Shown: positions 23,474-31,245 of the stretch, piece by piece | Layout of the letters: every line of letters starts with the position of its first letter | Numbering within the stretch: the first letter of the stretch is position 1 | DNA from: CATQHQ01 sp965243805 | Lineage (GTDB): Bacteria; Gemmatimonadota; Gemmatimonadetes; Longimicrobiales; Gaopeijiaceae | DNA length: 64,000 nt | Reading direction: 5' to 3' | Assembly: GCA_965243805.1 (NCBI GenBank) | Contig: OZ251577.1 | Span: 372,001 to 436,000 of the forward strand | Translations under genes and position numbers: made by a program | Notes under the pieces: generated by a model | The model's database searches: none | What the model saw: the letters and a program-made list of their open reading frames with translations, nothing else | Told to the model about the DNA's origin: nothing

Positions 23474-25939
23474 ATGGGGACAACGCCAACCGACCAACAG
23501 CCGCCCATAACCCCCGTTCGCGAAGCCTTCCTGACGCCAGAGTACGGACCGGCGCCCGAGGACGACCGGGCTGCGACCGCGTGGCTGGAAGACGGAGACC
23601 GGACGTTCGGCCACTATGTCGGCGGCGAATGGACGTCGGGCGACGGCGCACTGCACGAGAGCCGCTGCCCCGCCGACGGCAGAGTTCTGGCCCGCTTCCG
23701 ATATGGCACGCCGGCGGACGTGGACCGGGCCGTGAAGGCCGCTCGGGCGGCGCTGGGCCCGTGGCAGGAGACGAACGGCCACGCACGCGCTCGGTTGCTC
23801 TATGCGCTCGCCCGGCAGATCCAGCGGAACTCTCGGCTGTTCGCAGTGCTGGAGTCGCTGGACAACGGCAAGGCCCTTCGAGAGTCCCGAGACCTGGACG
23901 TGCCTCTGGCGGCCCGCCACTTCTACCACCACGCCGGTTGGGCGCAGCTGGCAGAGGCCGAGTTCGACGGCTACCAAGCGGCGGGCGTCGCGGGACAGAT
24001 CATCCCGTGGAACTTCCCCCTGCTGATGCTGGCGTGGAAGGTGGCGCCAGCGCTGGCGGCCGGGTGCACGGTGGTCCTCAAGCCCGCCGAGCACACCCCC
24101 CTCACCGCACTCCTCTTCGCCGAGACAGCGCACCAGGTAGGTCTGCCCCCCGGGGTGCTCAACATCGTGACCGGGGACGGCGAGGCCGGCGCGGCACTTG
24201 CCCGTCACCCCGACGTGGACAAGGTGGCGTTCACCGGCTCCACCGAGGTGGGACGTGAAATCCGCAAGGCGACGGCAGGGTCCGGCAAGGCGCTGTCGCT
24301 GGAACTCGGGGGCAAGTCACCGTTCGTCGTCTTCGAGAACGCCGATCTGGACGCGGCCGTGGAGGGCGTGGTGGACGGGATATGGTTGAACCAGGGGCAG
24401 GTGTGCTGCGCCGGCTCCCGGCTTCTCGTCCAAGAGAGCGTGGCGGAGGACGTCCTGGAGCGGTTGCGGACGCGGATGGAGCACCTGCGGGTGGGACACC
24501 CCCTGGACAAGTCCACCGACATGGGCGCGATCGTGGACGCCAGCCAGGTGGACCGGATCGAGGGCTACCTGGAGAGCGGTCGGGCCGACGGAGCGGAGGT
24601 ATGGCAGCCGTCCCGTCCGATGCCGAGCGAGGGATGCTTCCTCCCCCCCACCTTGTGCACCGGCGCACCTCCGTCCAGCGCGATCGCCACGGAAGAGGTG
24701 TTCGGCCCGGTGGTAGTGAGCCTGACCTTCCGAACGCCCGCAGAGGCGGTCGCGCTGGCCAACGACACCCGTTACGGGCTGGCGGCCAGCGTGTGGACGG
24801 AGGACGTGAACTTGGCGCTGGACATGGCACCCGCGATCAAGGCCGGCACCGTGTGGGTCAACTGCACCAACCTCTTCGACGCCGCGTCCGGCTTCGGCGG
24901 CTACCGGGAGTCGGGGTTCGGTCGAGAGGGAGGACGGGAGGGGATGTGGGAGTACCTGAAGCCGGTGGCGAGGCGGACGGCGGCGGCACCCGACTCCCCT
25001 TCCCCGCCTGGGAGCGATGGCGGCTCCATCGGCGCCACTCACGCGATCGACCCCGGCCGTGGGATCGGCTCCACCCGCGCCATCGACCGCACCCGCAAAC
25101 TGTGGATCGGCGGAAGGCAGGCGCGCCCCGACGGCGGCTACTCGCTGGTCGTGCGCGACGGCACCGGCCAGCCGATCGCGGAGGTTCCCCGGGGGAACCG
25201 CAAGGACGTTCGCAACGCGGTGGAGGCGGCAGGCAAGGCCCGTGCGAAGTGGGCGGCGACCAGCGGGCACTTCCGCGCCCAGATCCTCTACTACTTGGGG
25301 GAGAACTTGGCGGCGCGGGCCGAGGAGTTCGCGGCAACGCTGGCGCGAGCGGCGGGCGGCAAGGCCGAGGAACAGGCGGCAGGCGGCAAGGCCGAGGTGG
25401 ACGCCGCAGTGCGGGCCCTCTTCACCTTCGCCGCGTGGGCCGACAAGCACGACGGGCGGGTGCACTCCACCCCGTTCCGCAACGTGGTCCTGGCGATGAA
25501 CGAACCCGTGGGAACGGTGGCGATCCGGTGCGGCGACCGGGCGCCGCTGGCGGGGGTGGTAGGTCCGCTGGCCACCGCCCTCTCGCAGGGGAACGTCGTC
25601 GTGCTCCTGGCGCCCGGCCACTTCCCGGTGGCAGCGCTGGACTTGGTGCAGGCGCTGGAGACGTCGGATGTGCCGCCGGGCGTGGTCAACGTGCTCTCGG
25701 GGCTGCACGAAGAGGTCGTCCCGGCGATCGCCGCTCACGACGATGTGGACCAGCTGTGGGACTTGGCTGGCGACGCCCTCTCGGCCGAATCCGAGCGCCT
25801 CTCCGCCGGCAACCTCAAGCGAGTATGGGTGGATCGCTCCGGCGTGGTCGATTGGAGCGCGCTGTCGGCCCGGGACTGCGACTTCGTCCTCCGCCAAGCG
25901 ACCCGGGTCAAGAACATCTGGGTGCCGTACGGTGCGTGA
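23474..25939 (+). CDS. ALDH16-type double-domain aldehyde dehydrogenase
   Basis: This 821-residue protein carries two aldehyde dehydrogenase modules. The first (about residues 25-490) is complete: GQIIPWNFPLLMLAWK, NAD-binding FTGSTEVGREI, the general base Glu in LELGGKSPFVVF and the nucleophile Cys in NQGQVCCAGSR. The second (about 535-815) starts with a fresh KLWIGGRQ edge but has no catalytic Cys segment and is therefore non-catalytic, the arrangement defining ALDH16. A linker repeat (25012-25095) and an AGGKAE repeat (about 25355-25395) lie in and near the junction. I chose the ATG at 23474, which has GGAGAGG upstream, over GTG 23453. Pairing with deoC suggests disposal of deoxyribose-derived acetaldehyde. 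Confidence 0.92.
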   Translation: MGTTPTDQQPPITPVREAFLTPEYGPAPEDDRAATAWLEDGDRTFGHYVGGEWTSGDGALHESRCPADGRVLARFRYGTPADVDRAVKAARAALGPWQETNGHARARLLYALARQIQRNSRLFAVLESLDNGKALRESRDLDVPLAARHFYHHAGWAQLAEAEFDGYQAAGVAGQIIPWNFPLLMLAWKVAPALAAGCTVVLKPAEHTPLTALLFAETAHQVGLPPGVLNIVTGDGEAGAALARHPDVDKVAFTGSTEVGREIRKATAGSGKALSLELGGKSPFVVFENADLDAAVEGVVDGIWLNQGQVCCAGSRLLVQESVAEDVLERLRTRMEHLRVGHPLDKSTDMGAIVDASQVDRIEGYLESGRADGAEVWQPSRPMPSEGCFLPPTLCTGAPPSSAIATEEVFGPVVVSLTFRTPAEAVALANDTRYGLAASVWTEDVNLALDMAPAIKAGTVWVNCTNLFDAASGFGGYRESGFGREGGREGMWEYLKPVARRTAAAPDSPSPPGSDGGSIGATHAIDPGRGIGSTRAIDRTRKLWIGGRQARPDGGYSLVVRDGTGQPIAEVPRGNRKDVRNAVEAAGKARAKWAATSGHFRAQILYYLGENLAARAEEFAATLARAAGGKAEEQAAGGKAEVDAAVRALFTFAAWADKHDGRVHSTPFRNVVLAMNEPVGTVAIRCGDRAPLAGVVGPLATALSQGNVVVLLAPGHFPVAALDLVQALETSDVPPGVVNVLSGLHEEVVPAIAAHDDVDQLWDLAGDALSAESERLSAGNLKRVWVDRSGVVDWSALSARDCDFVLRQATRVKNIWVPYGA

Positions 25940-26044
25940 ACCGCTGACCATCAGGAGCGGATCGGTGCTGCCCTCGCCCTGGACATCATCGTCGGTCCGA
26001 CGTAGCTTTCGCCGGAAGCTCTAACCCGACGGGGAGTCGACATC

Positions 26045-26302
26045 GTGCCCTACCGCGTACCCGAAACCCGCACCCCATCCAAGAACAACACATTCTGGCG
26101 CGCGTTCTTCCGAACCCTGGGCGGCGCCGGCGATGTGTATGTTCCATTTCGTCCAGCTCGCTATCCGCAGGACGCCCACTACCGGAACCTTGTCCAGGTC
26201 GGCAAGTACTTGCGCAACGCAATGGAGCTCTGCGGTGACCAGATCGAGAAGGAAGAAGCTCCCGAAGTCCACCCGCCAGAATCGGAACCCAGCGTCTCGT
26301 AA
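26045..26302 (+). CDS. Hypothetical protein, possibly the 5' part of a broken DUF2335 gene
   Basis: An 85-codon frame starting with GTG behind a good GGGGAG site. I do not recognise it. The first 70 residues look globular (NTFWRAFFRTLGGAGDVYVPF, NLVQVGKYLRNAMELC), while the end is a Pro/Glu linker stopped by TAA at 26300-26302. The next gene is in the same frame, and the 16 sense codons between them continue the same proline-rich style, so the two may once have been one gene. Base composition is clearly lower in GC than the surroundings. Confidence 0.5.
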   Translation: MPYRVPETRTPSKNNTFWRAFFRTLGGAGDVYVPFRPARYPQDAHYRNLVQVGKYLRNAMELCGDQIEKEEAPEVHPPESEPSVS

Positions 26303-26350
26303 CTCGTCGAGCCAGTCGCACCACCGACGGACCCGATCTCTGGGCAACAG

Positions 26351-26701
26351 TTGCCACAGGCCGTCGTTAGACAGCAGACCATTTCGCAGACCAGTTCCTC
26401 CTCTGGTCCCTTGCCACGTGCAACAGAGTTCGAACGCTATGAGACCGCATGGCCAGGCAGCGCAGAACGCATCCTCCGCATGGCGGAGATCCAGCAAGAG
26501 CATCAAGTCTCGTGGGAGGACAACGCATTGCAGGGCGCAATCAACGATACCAAGCGAGGCCAGTGGCTGGGCTTTGCCACTGCCATCGCCTGTATTGCGG
26601 CTTCCGTAATCTTGGCGTGGCAAGACCGCGACTTGGTAGCAGCGATACTCGCCGGGGTTGGTGCCGTGGGCCTAGTAGGACGCTTCATTCAGAAGGAATA
26701 G
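26351..26701 (+). CDS. DUF2335 domain-containing membrane protein
   Basis: A 116-residue protein with the DUF2335 pattern: SGPLPRATEFERYETAWPGSAERILRMAEIQQEHQ (residues about 19-53), followed by two closely spaced membrane helices (LGFATAIACIAASVILAW and LVAAILAGVGAVGLVGRFI). Function is unknown; these short membrane proteins are often found among mobile or defence-related genes. Only a TTG start is available at the expected place. It lies in a lower-GC island between the ALDH gene and fkbH. Confidence 0.75.
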   Translation: MPQAVVRQQTISQTSSSSGPLPRATEFERYETAWPGSAERILRMAEIQQEHQVSWEDNALQGAINDTKRGQWLGFATAIACIAASVILAWQDRDLVAAILAGVGAVGLVGRFIQKE

Positions 26702-26738
26702 GTCAACGCATCGCCCACATCGCGCAGGCAGCCCGCCG

Positions 26739-28715
26739 GTGAGCCCAGCACTCCCGCCCGACGAGCCCACGGCCAACTGGAGCACGTACTTGCGCCACGC
26801 GGCACATGGCGAGGCCAGCGGCGAAGGCTCGAACCGACCATCGTACGCCCAATGCGTGGAGGCGTACCGGCGGAGCGCCGAAGCGCCCCATGTGGTAAAG
26901 GGCTTCGTCTCGGCGCGAATTGCGATCTTGCGCAACGCGACGGTGGAGCCGTGGCTGCCCGAACTCTTCGTGGCCCTGCTCCGGCGGGGCGTGAAGGCGT
27001 CGTTCCATGTGGGCGACTACTCCGCCTACGAGCAGTACGCGGCGGACCCGTCGAAGCTCGGCGACCCTGGGCCGGATTACGTCTTCCTGTACTTCGATCC
27101 GACCGAGCTGGCCGGCGACGCACGCCACGACCCGCCCGCCGACATGGCGGACACCCTTCTGGATCGCATCGAGGGAATCGTCAGTGGACTCGTGGAGCGG
27201 TCCCGCGCCGGCGTCATCGTGGCCAACCTGCCGCCCGATCCGGTGGCGGGGCACGCGCTGCACGGAGATCAGGACCCGCACGGCTGGCAGCAGCACCGGC
27301 GGGCGGTGAACTCGGCACTGGTCGAACGCCTGTCGTCCAACCCAAGGGCGGCAATCCTGGACATGGACCGGCTGGTGGGCGACTACGGCCGGTCGCGCGC
27401 ATACGACCTGCGCATGGGCTTCCTGACGCGCAACCCCTTTGCGGCCAGCTTCCTTCCCCACTTCGCCGACGCCTTTGCCGACGTGGTGTCCACCTTCGCG
27501 CTCCCTCCCAAGAAGTGCGTCGTGGTGGATTGCGACAACACCCTTTGGGGCGGCGTGCTGGGCGAGGACGGGCCGGACCTCCTTGCGATCGGCGCCGAGT
27601 ACCCGGGAAGCGTCTACCGGGAGTTTCAGTTCTTCCTCAAAGGGCTGGGACGACGCGGCTTCCTGCTGGCGGTCAACAGCAAGAACAACGCCAGCGACGT
27701 GCTGACCTTCCTCGCCGAATCGCCGGAGATGGTGTTGCGCGAGGACGACTTCGCGGCTCGTCGCATCAACTGGAACGACAAAGCGTCGAACATTCAAGGG
27801 ATCGCCGACGAACTCAACATCGGCCTCGATTCGCTCGTCTTCATCGACGACAGCCCGGTCGAGTGCGAACGAGTGCGGACGGCCTTCCCCGAAGTCCAAG
27901 TGGAGCAGTTCCCGTCGGACCCCATGGCGATTCCGGCGTTCATGGCGTCGTTGCGGGGCACGGCGCGGCTGCACGTCACCGACGACGACCTGAAGCGGAC
28001 GGCGTCGATCCGCGCCAACGCCGAACGGGAGAAGCTGCGCAGTGAGGCGCCCGACATGACGTCCTTCATTCGCAGCCTCCAGATCAAGCTGGAGATCGGG
28101 CGGCAGGACCGGAGCGCGGCGCAGCGCGTCAGCCAGCTCGCGCAGCGCACGAACCAGTTCAACCTCACGACCAAGCGCTACGCCGTCAGCGACGTGGAGC
28201 GGCTGATGGATGTCGGCGTCGTCTACACGATGAGCATGAAGGACCGGTTCTCCGACTACGGCATCGTGGGCGTGGCGATTGCGACGCCATGCATTGGAGA
28301 AGCGACGACCCGTGGGGAAGCGACGACCCGTGGAGAAGCGGCGGCGACTGGCGACGAGTGGGCGATCGACTCGTTCCTGATGAGCTGTCGCGCCTTTGGA
28401 CGCGAGATCGAAAGCGAACTGCTGCAAATCCTGCTCGCCGACGCTGGGGAGCGCGGTGTCCAAACGGTTCACGCCTGTCGCGTGCCCACGCCCAAGAACG
28501 AGATGACCCGCGACTTCTACCCCCGGCACGGCTTCTCGCGGAAAGCGGGCGACGGAGGGAAAGAGGAACGCTACTGGATCAAGCCTGCGGCTGTTCGTCG
28601 GGACCTCGCCGCTCCCGCTGCCCGGGAAGAAGGGCTCTACTGCGTCACCCTGAACGGCTTCGCCGCCACAGCACGGCAGCGCTGCCCGGAGCCCCGATCA
28701 GCTCGAACGCCGTGA
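26739..28715 (+). CDS. FkbH-like HAD-IIIC phosphatase/acyl-carrier loading enzyme
   Basis: A 658-residue FkbH family protein. The HAD motif I VVVDCDNTLWGGVLGEDG begins near residue 261, motif II is in LLAVNSKNNASDV, and motif III is FIDDSPVECERV. A C-terminal GNAT-like domain (about residues 455-610) follows, with FNLTTKRY and DRFSDYGIVGV as in other FkbH proteins. Characterised relatives take 1,3-bisphosphoglycerate and load a glyceryl unit onto an acyl carrier protein; an ACP is encoded at 30964-31245. The N-terminal about 250 residues resemble an SGNH-like domain. An 18-bp in-frame repeat (28299-28334) encodes GEATTR twice. The 3' end overlaps the convergent gene by 71 bp. Confidence 0.88.
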   Translation: MSPALPPDEPTANWSTYLRHAAHGEASGEGSNRPSYAQCVEAYRRSAEAPHVVKGFVSARIAILRNATVEPWLPELFVALLRRGVKASFHVGDYSAYEQYAADPSKLGDPGPDYVFLYFDPTELAGDARHDPPADMADTLLDRIEGIVSGLVERSRAGVIVANLPPDPVAGHALHGDQDPHGWQQHRRAVNSALVERLSSNPRAAILDMDRLVGDYGRSRAYDLRMGFLTRNPFAASFLPHFADAFADVVSTFALPPKKCVVVDCDNTLWGGVLGEDGPDLLAIGAEYPGSVYREFQFFLKGLGRRGFLLAVNSKNNASDVLTFLAESPEMVLREDDFAARRINWNDKASNIQGIADELNIGLDSLVFIDDSPVECERVRTAFPEVQVEQFPSDPMAIPAFMASLRGTARLHVTDDDLKRTASIRANAEREKLRSEAPDMTSFIRSLQIKLEIGRQDRSAAQRVSQLAQRTNQFNLTTKRYAVSDVERLMDVGVVYTMSMKDRFSDYGIVGVAIATPCIGEATTRGEATTRGEAAATGDEWAIDSFLMSCRAFGREIESELLQILLADAGERGVQTVHACRVPTPKNEMTRDFYPRHGFSRKAGDGGKEERYWIKPAAVRRDLAAPAAREEGLYCVTLNGFAATARQRCPEPRSARTP

Positions 28716-29598
28716 TCCACGCGCGTTGCGCCACGGCCAAGAGAACACTGGTACTCGCACCCAGAGTCGGCTCCAGCAGGGCGATCATCGACGCCTCCCG
28801 GACGCCCACTCCCGCAGGCGCGAACACGGCTAAGTAGCCCGCCAGGTAGGCACTGGCGAAGACGGTGGCAAAGAAGACGAACGAGCCGTCCACACCCATG
28901 CTCTTGGCAAAGAGGAAGAAGGCGAGCCCGTAGACGAGCCACTTGGCGGCGAACGCAGCGAGCCACGGCAGCGGCGCAATGCCCGTGACCGACGCGGCAT
29001 CGAACTCGACCTCCGAGCGACGCCGTCGATGGATCAGCCGCACCGCCCACTCCAGCGCGGCCTGCATCCGCCCGCTACGCGCTAGAACGGCGATCGCGAT
29101 CAGGAGCGCGAGGCCCGCCGTCACGGCAAGGCTTGGAGAGATTCCCGACAGTTGCAGCACCGCCCAGCCTCCAACCACGGCCGCCCCCAGCAGGTGCATC
29201 ATCTGGCTGAGAAGCGACGCCGCGGCCGCAACGGGCGCAGGGCAACGCGCTCTCTCGGCCAGGACCGCGACCCCCGCGATGTGTAGCACTTTGCCGGGCA
29301 CGTACCGCCCAAAGTTCGCCAGCACGAGGATGGCGGCGGCCGTCGCCACCGGAATCGGCGGCCCCCCGAGGCGCGTCACCACCTTCGACCACAGCCACGC
29401 TGCCAAAGCAAGCTCCCCGAAGAGTACGGCAACCGACAACAAGAGGAGCGGCACGTGCACCCGCACCGACGTCCACTCCACCGCTCTGACTTCGGCCAGC
29501 TGGATGCCCACGCTGCGCAGCACGAACCATGTGACCAACCCGGTCAGCGTCAGTTTTGCGGCCAGGACGCCGCACCGGGCCACGGAGTGCATCTTCAC
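28645..29598 (-). CDS. Flippase-like/lysylphosphatidylglycerol synthase transmembrane-domain protein
   Basis: A 317-residue inner-membrane protein with about eight helices, matching the UPF0104/AglD-MprF transmembrane region family. Typical patterns are ILVLANFGRYVPGKVLHIAGVAVL, near the first half, and VFAPAGVGVREASMIALL toward the end, the family's conserved PGGxGxREA motif. Members are linked to lipid-anchored sugar or aminoacyl-lipid translocation. It overlaps the preceding acyltransferase gene by 4 bp (ATGA) and closes the surface-modification operon. Confidence 0.85.
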   Translation of the reverse strand: MKMHSVARCGVLAAKLTLTGLVTWFVLRSVGIQLAEVRAVEWTSVRVHVPLLLLSVAVLFGELALAAWLWSKVVTRLGGPPIPVATAAAILVLANFGRYVPGKVLHIAGVAVLAERARCPAPVAAAASLLSQMMHLLGAAVVGGWAVLQLSGISPSLAVTAGLALLIAIAVLARSGRMQAALEWAVRLIHRRRRSEVEFDAASVTGIAPLPWLAAFAAKWLVYGLAFFLFAKSMGVDGSFVFFATVFASAYLAGYLAVFAPAGVGVREASMIALLEPTLGASTSVLLAVAQRAWITAFELIGAPGSAAVLWRRSRSG

Positions 29599-30044
29599 GC
29601 CGGAGGTGGCGAGTCCTCCGCCTCGGGCCGACGAACCATCATCACCCGGCCCGGCACGCCGATCACGACCGCGTACGGCGGCACGTCGGCCATGACCAGC
29701 GTATTGGCCGCCACCGTGGCCATGCGCCCGATGCGCACGTTCGGCAGGATCGTCGCCTTGACGCCGATGTAGGCGTCGTCCTCGATGATCACTGGGCCGC
29801 TCTTCCGAATGCCGTACGCCTCTTCCAACCGGGAGTGGACCGCGGTCACGTCGGCCAGGATCGACACGGCGTTTGCGATCGTGACACGCGATCCGATCTC
29901 GATCAGGTCGGCCCGGGTGACGTGCAGGTTGCGGTCGATCGTCGCCAGCGGCCCCACCTTCATGCCCGACGCCCGGTACAATGCCGCCCGCCAGCTGAAC
30001 GGAAAGGGGAGCATTGAGGCGACGTAGCGCAACACCCTACCCAT
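29595..30044 (-). CDS. Hexapeptide-repeat acyltransferase
   Basis: A 149-residue left-handed beta-helix acyltransferase. Hexapeptide turns are visible as ADLIEIGSRVTIANAVSI, then ILPNVRIGRMATVAANTLV and a typical exit PPYAVVIGVPGRVMMVR. Such enzymes transfer acetyl or other acyl groups to sugars, usually as trimers. It overlaps the deacetylase gene by 8 bp and the flippase-like gene by 4 bp, so it is part of one translation unit. An acyl-ACP donor is possible given the ACP in the same operon. Confidence 0.88.
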   Translation of the reverse strand: MGRVLRYVASMLPFPFSWRAALYRASGMKVGPLATIDRNLHVTRADLIEIGSRVTIANAVSILADVTAVHSRLEEAYGIRKSGPVIIEDDAYIGVKATILPNVRIGRMATVAANTLVMADVPPYAVVIGVPGRVMMVRRPEAEDSPPPA

Positions 30045-30942
30045 GTTCTTGCCTCCACCGCGCCAAGTACTCGGCCACGGTCACAATGTCGTAGTCGCCT
30101 TCGACGATCTCGATGATCTTGTCGAGCACAGCACTGTGGACCCCGGCCACATAGGGATGGTCGTACATCAGTGCGAACCGACGACCTCGTATCTGAGCCA
30201 CCGCCCGTTCGGCGATGCGCCGTGCATCGTTACCCAACGCAAGCCCTTGCTCTATGACGGGTACGCGGCCTCGGCCAGCCACGTTGACCGGAACCTGATA
30301 GTGCCGATGCCGCCCGCCTCGGGCGTCCTGGGGCCGAAAGGGTTCTTCGCCAGTCATGTCGCTAGCGTACAGGAAGCCTTCATCGTCCAGCAGCCGCAAC
30401 ACATGGTCGTTCCACTGGAACCCCGGGCTCGCGAAGCCCTCTGGGCGGCCGTAGCGACTCGCGAACTCGTCCAGGGCGGGACGCAGGAGCGCCTCCACTC
30501 GCCAGGGGTCGAGTCGGTGGACAGTGTGTTGCCATACGGCGTGGTTTGACCCCCCGTGCAGCCCCAGTTCGTGCCCGTCATGGTGCAGCGCATCGATCTC
30601 GTCGCGGTACTTGCGCCCCAGGTGCGGGTTGAGGACGATCGTTTCCAGTAGGCCGCGCCAGCCCAGCTTTCTCGCCACTGGCAAGGCGTTCGGGCGCTCA
30701 CCGGAGGGACGACTTCGAGTCCCCTTGGTTGGATTCGGCCGCTGGCTTCCAGTCCGTCGCCCAGCACGGCGGGACCAGCGACGGCCCAGCGTCGAGGCTA
30801 CGTGGAAGCTGCGACCCATCGTCACGAAGAAGGTGAACCGCACGCCCCTGGCATCCGCGACTTTGCGCAGGCGCGGCACGCCCGTCCGCAGGCACTGCAC
30901 CGAGTCCACATCGAAGCGAAACGCCAGCACGCCCTTGCTCAT
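30037..30942 (-). CDS. Polysaccharide deacetylase family protein
   Basis: A 301-residue NodB-fold protein. Visible motifs are FRFDVDSVQ (residues 8-16, the position of the metal-binding Asp pair), FTFFVTMGRSFH, GHELGLHGGSNH (the H-x3-H-like region) and FASPGFQWNDHV. Such proteins remove acyl groups from glycans or glycolipids. The substrate is unknown. A basic, low-complexity insert (about residues 54-90, RRAGRR...RPSGERP) interrupts the fold and looks like a recent expansion. The gene follows the ACP gene after 21 bp. Confidence 0.85.
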   Translation of the reverse strand: MSKGVLAFRFDVDSVQCLRTGVPRLRKVADARGVRFTFFVTMGRSFHVASTLGRRWSRRAGRRTGSQRPNPTKGTRSRPSGERPNALPVARKLGWRGLLETIVLNPHLGRKYRDEIDALHHDGHELGLHGGSNHAVWQHTVHRLDPWRVEALLRPALDEFASRYGRPEGFASPGFQWNDHVLRLLDDEGFLYASDMTGEEPFRPQDARGGRHRHYQVPVNVAGRGRVPVIEQGLALGNDARRIAERAVAQIRGRRFALMYDHPYVAGVHSAVLDKIIEIVEGDYDIVTVAEYLARWRQEHG

Positions 30943-30963
30943 TCCGACTCGGCGTCGGGCCGG

Positions 30964-31245
30964 CTAGGCGAGCTTGCGTGTCACGAGCGACTCCAACGCC
31001 TTGAAGGAACCGGCGTCCGACACTTCCTCTGGCGTTAGTACGATGGAGAACTCCTGTTCGACCGCCAGAATCAAAGTGATGTGGGCGATGGAGTCCCACT
31101 CGGCGTGGGTCCCGCTCGACATGGAGCGAGGGTCCCCGGCAACGGCGAGGCCGAACACGCTCCGGAACGTCTTCTCCAACCTCGACGACACGGTCGGCAT
31201 GGAGGACACGTTGCTCATGCCAGCCTCGACGACACTGTCGCTCAT
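30964..31245 (-). CDS. Acyl carrier protein
   Basis: A 93-residue carrier protein. The phosphopantetheine attachment motif is WDSIAHITLI, with Ser52 as the expected site; the preceding helix VSSRLEKTFRSVFGL and following VEQEFSIVLTPEEVSDAGSFKALESLV match the ACP four-helix pattern. I start it at the ATG at 31245, which overlaps the stop of the YfhO-like gene (ATGA); an internal ATG at 31218 would give a more typical 84 residues. Being outside a fatty-acid cluster and close to an FkbH gene, it probably carries a specialised unit. Confidence 0.88.
   Translation of the reverse strand: MSDSVVEAGMSNVSSMPTVSSRLEKTFRSVFGLAVAGDPRSMSSGTHAEWDSIAHITLILAVEQEFSIVLTPEEVSDAGSFKALESLVTRKLA

Noticed and set aside
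25940..26738. Small prophage or integrated element
   Set aside because: Only two short genes are visible; no integrase, attachment repeats or tRNA junction.
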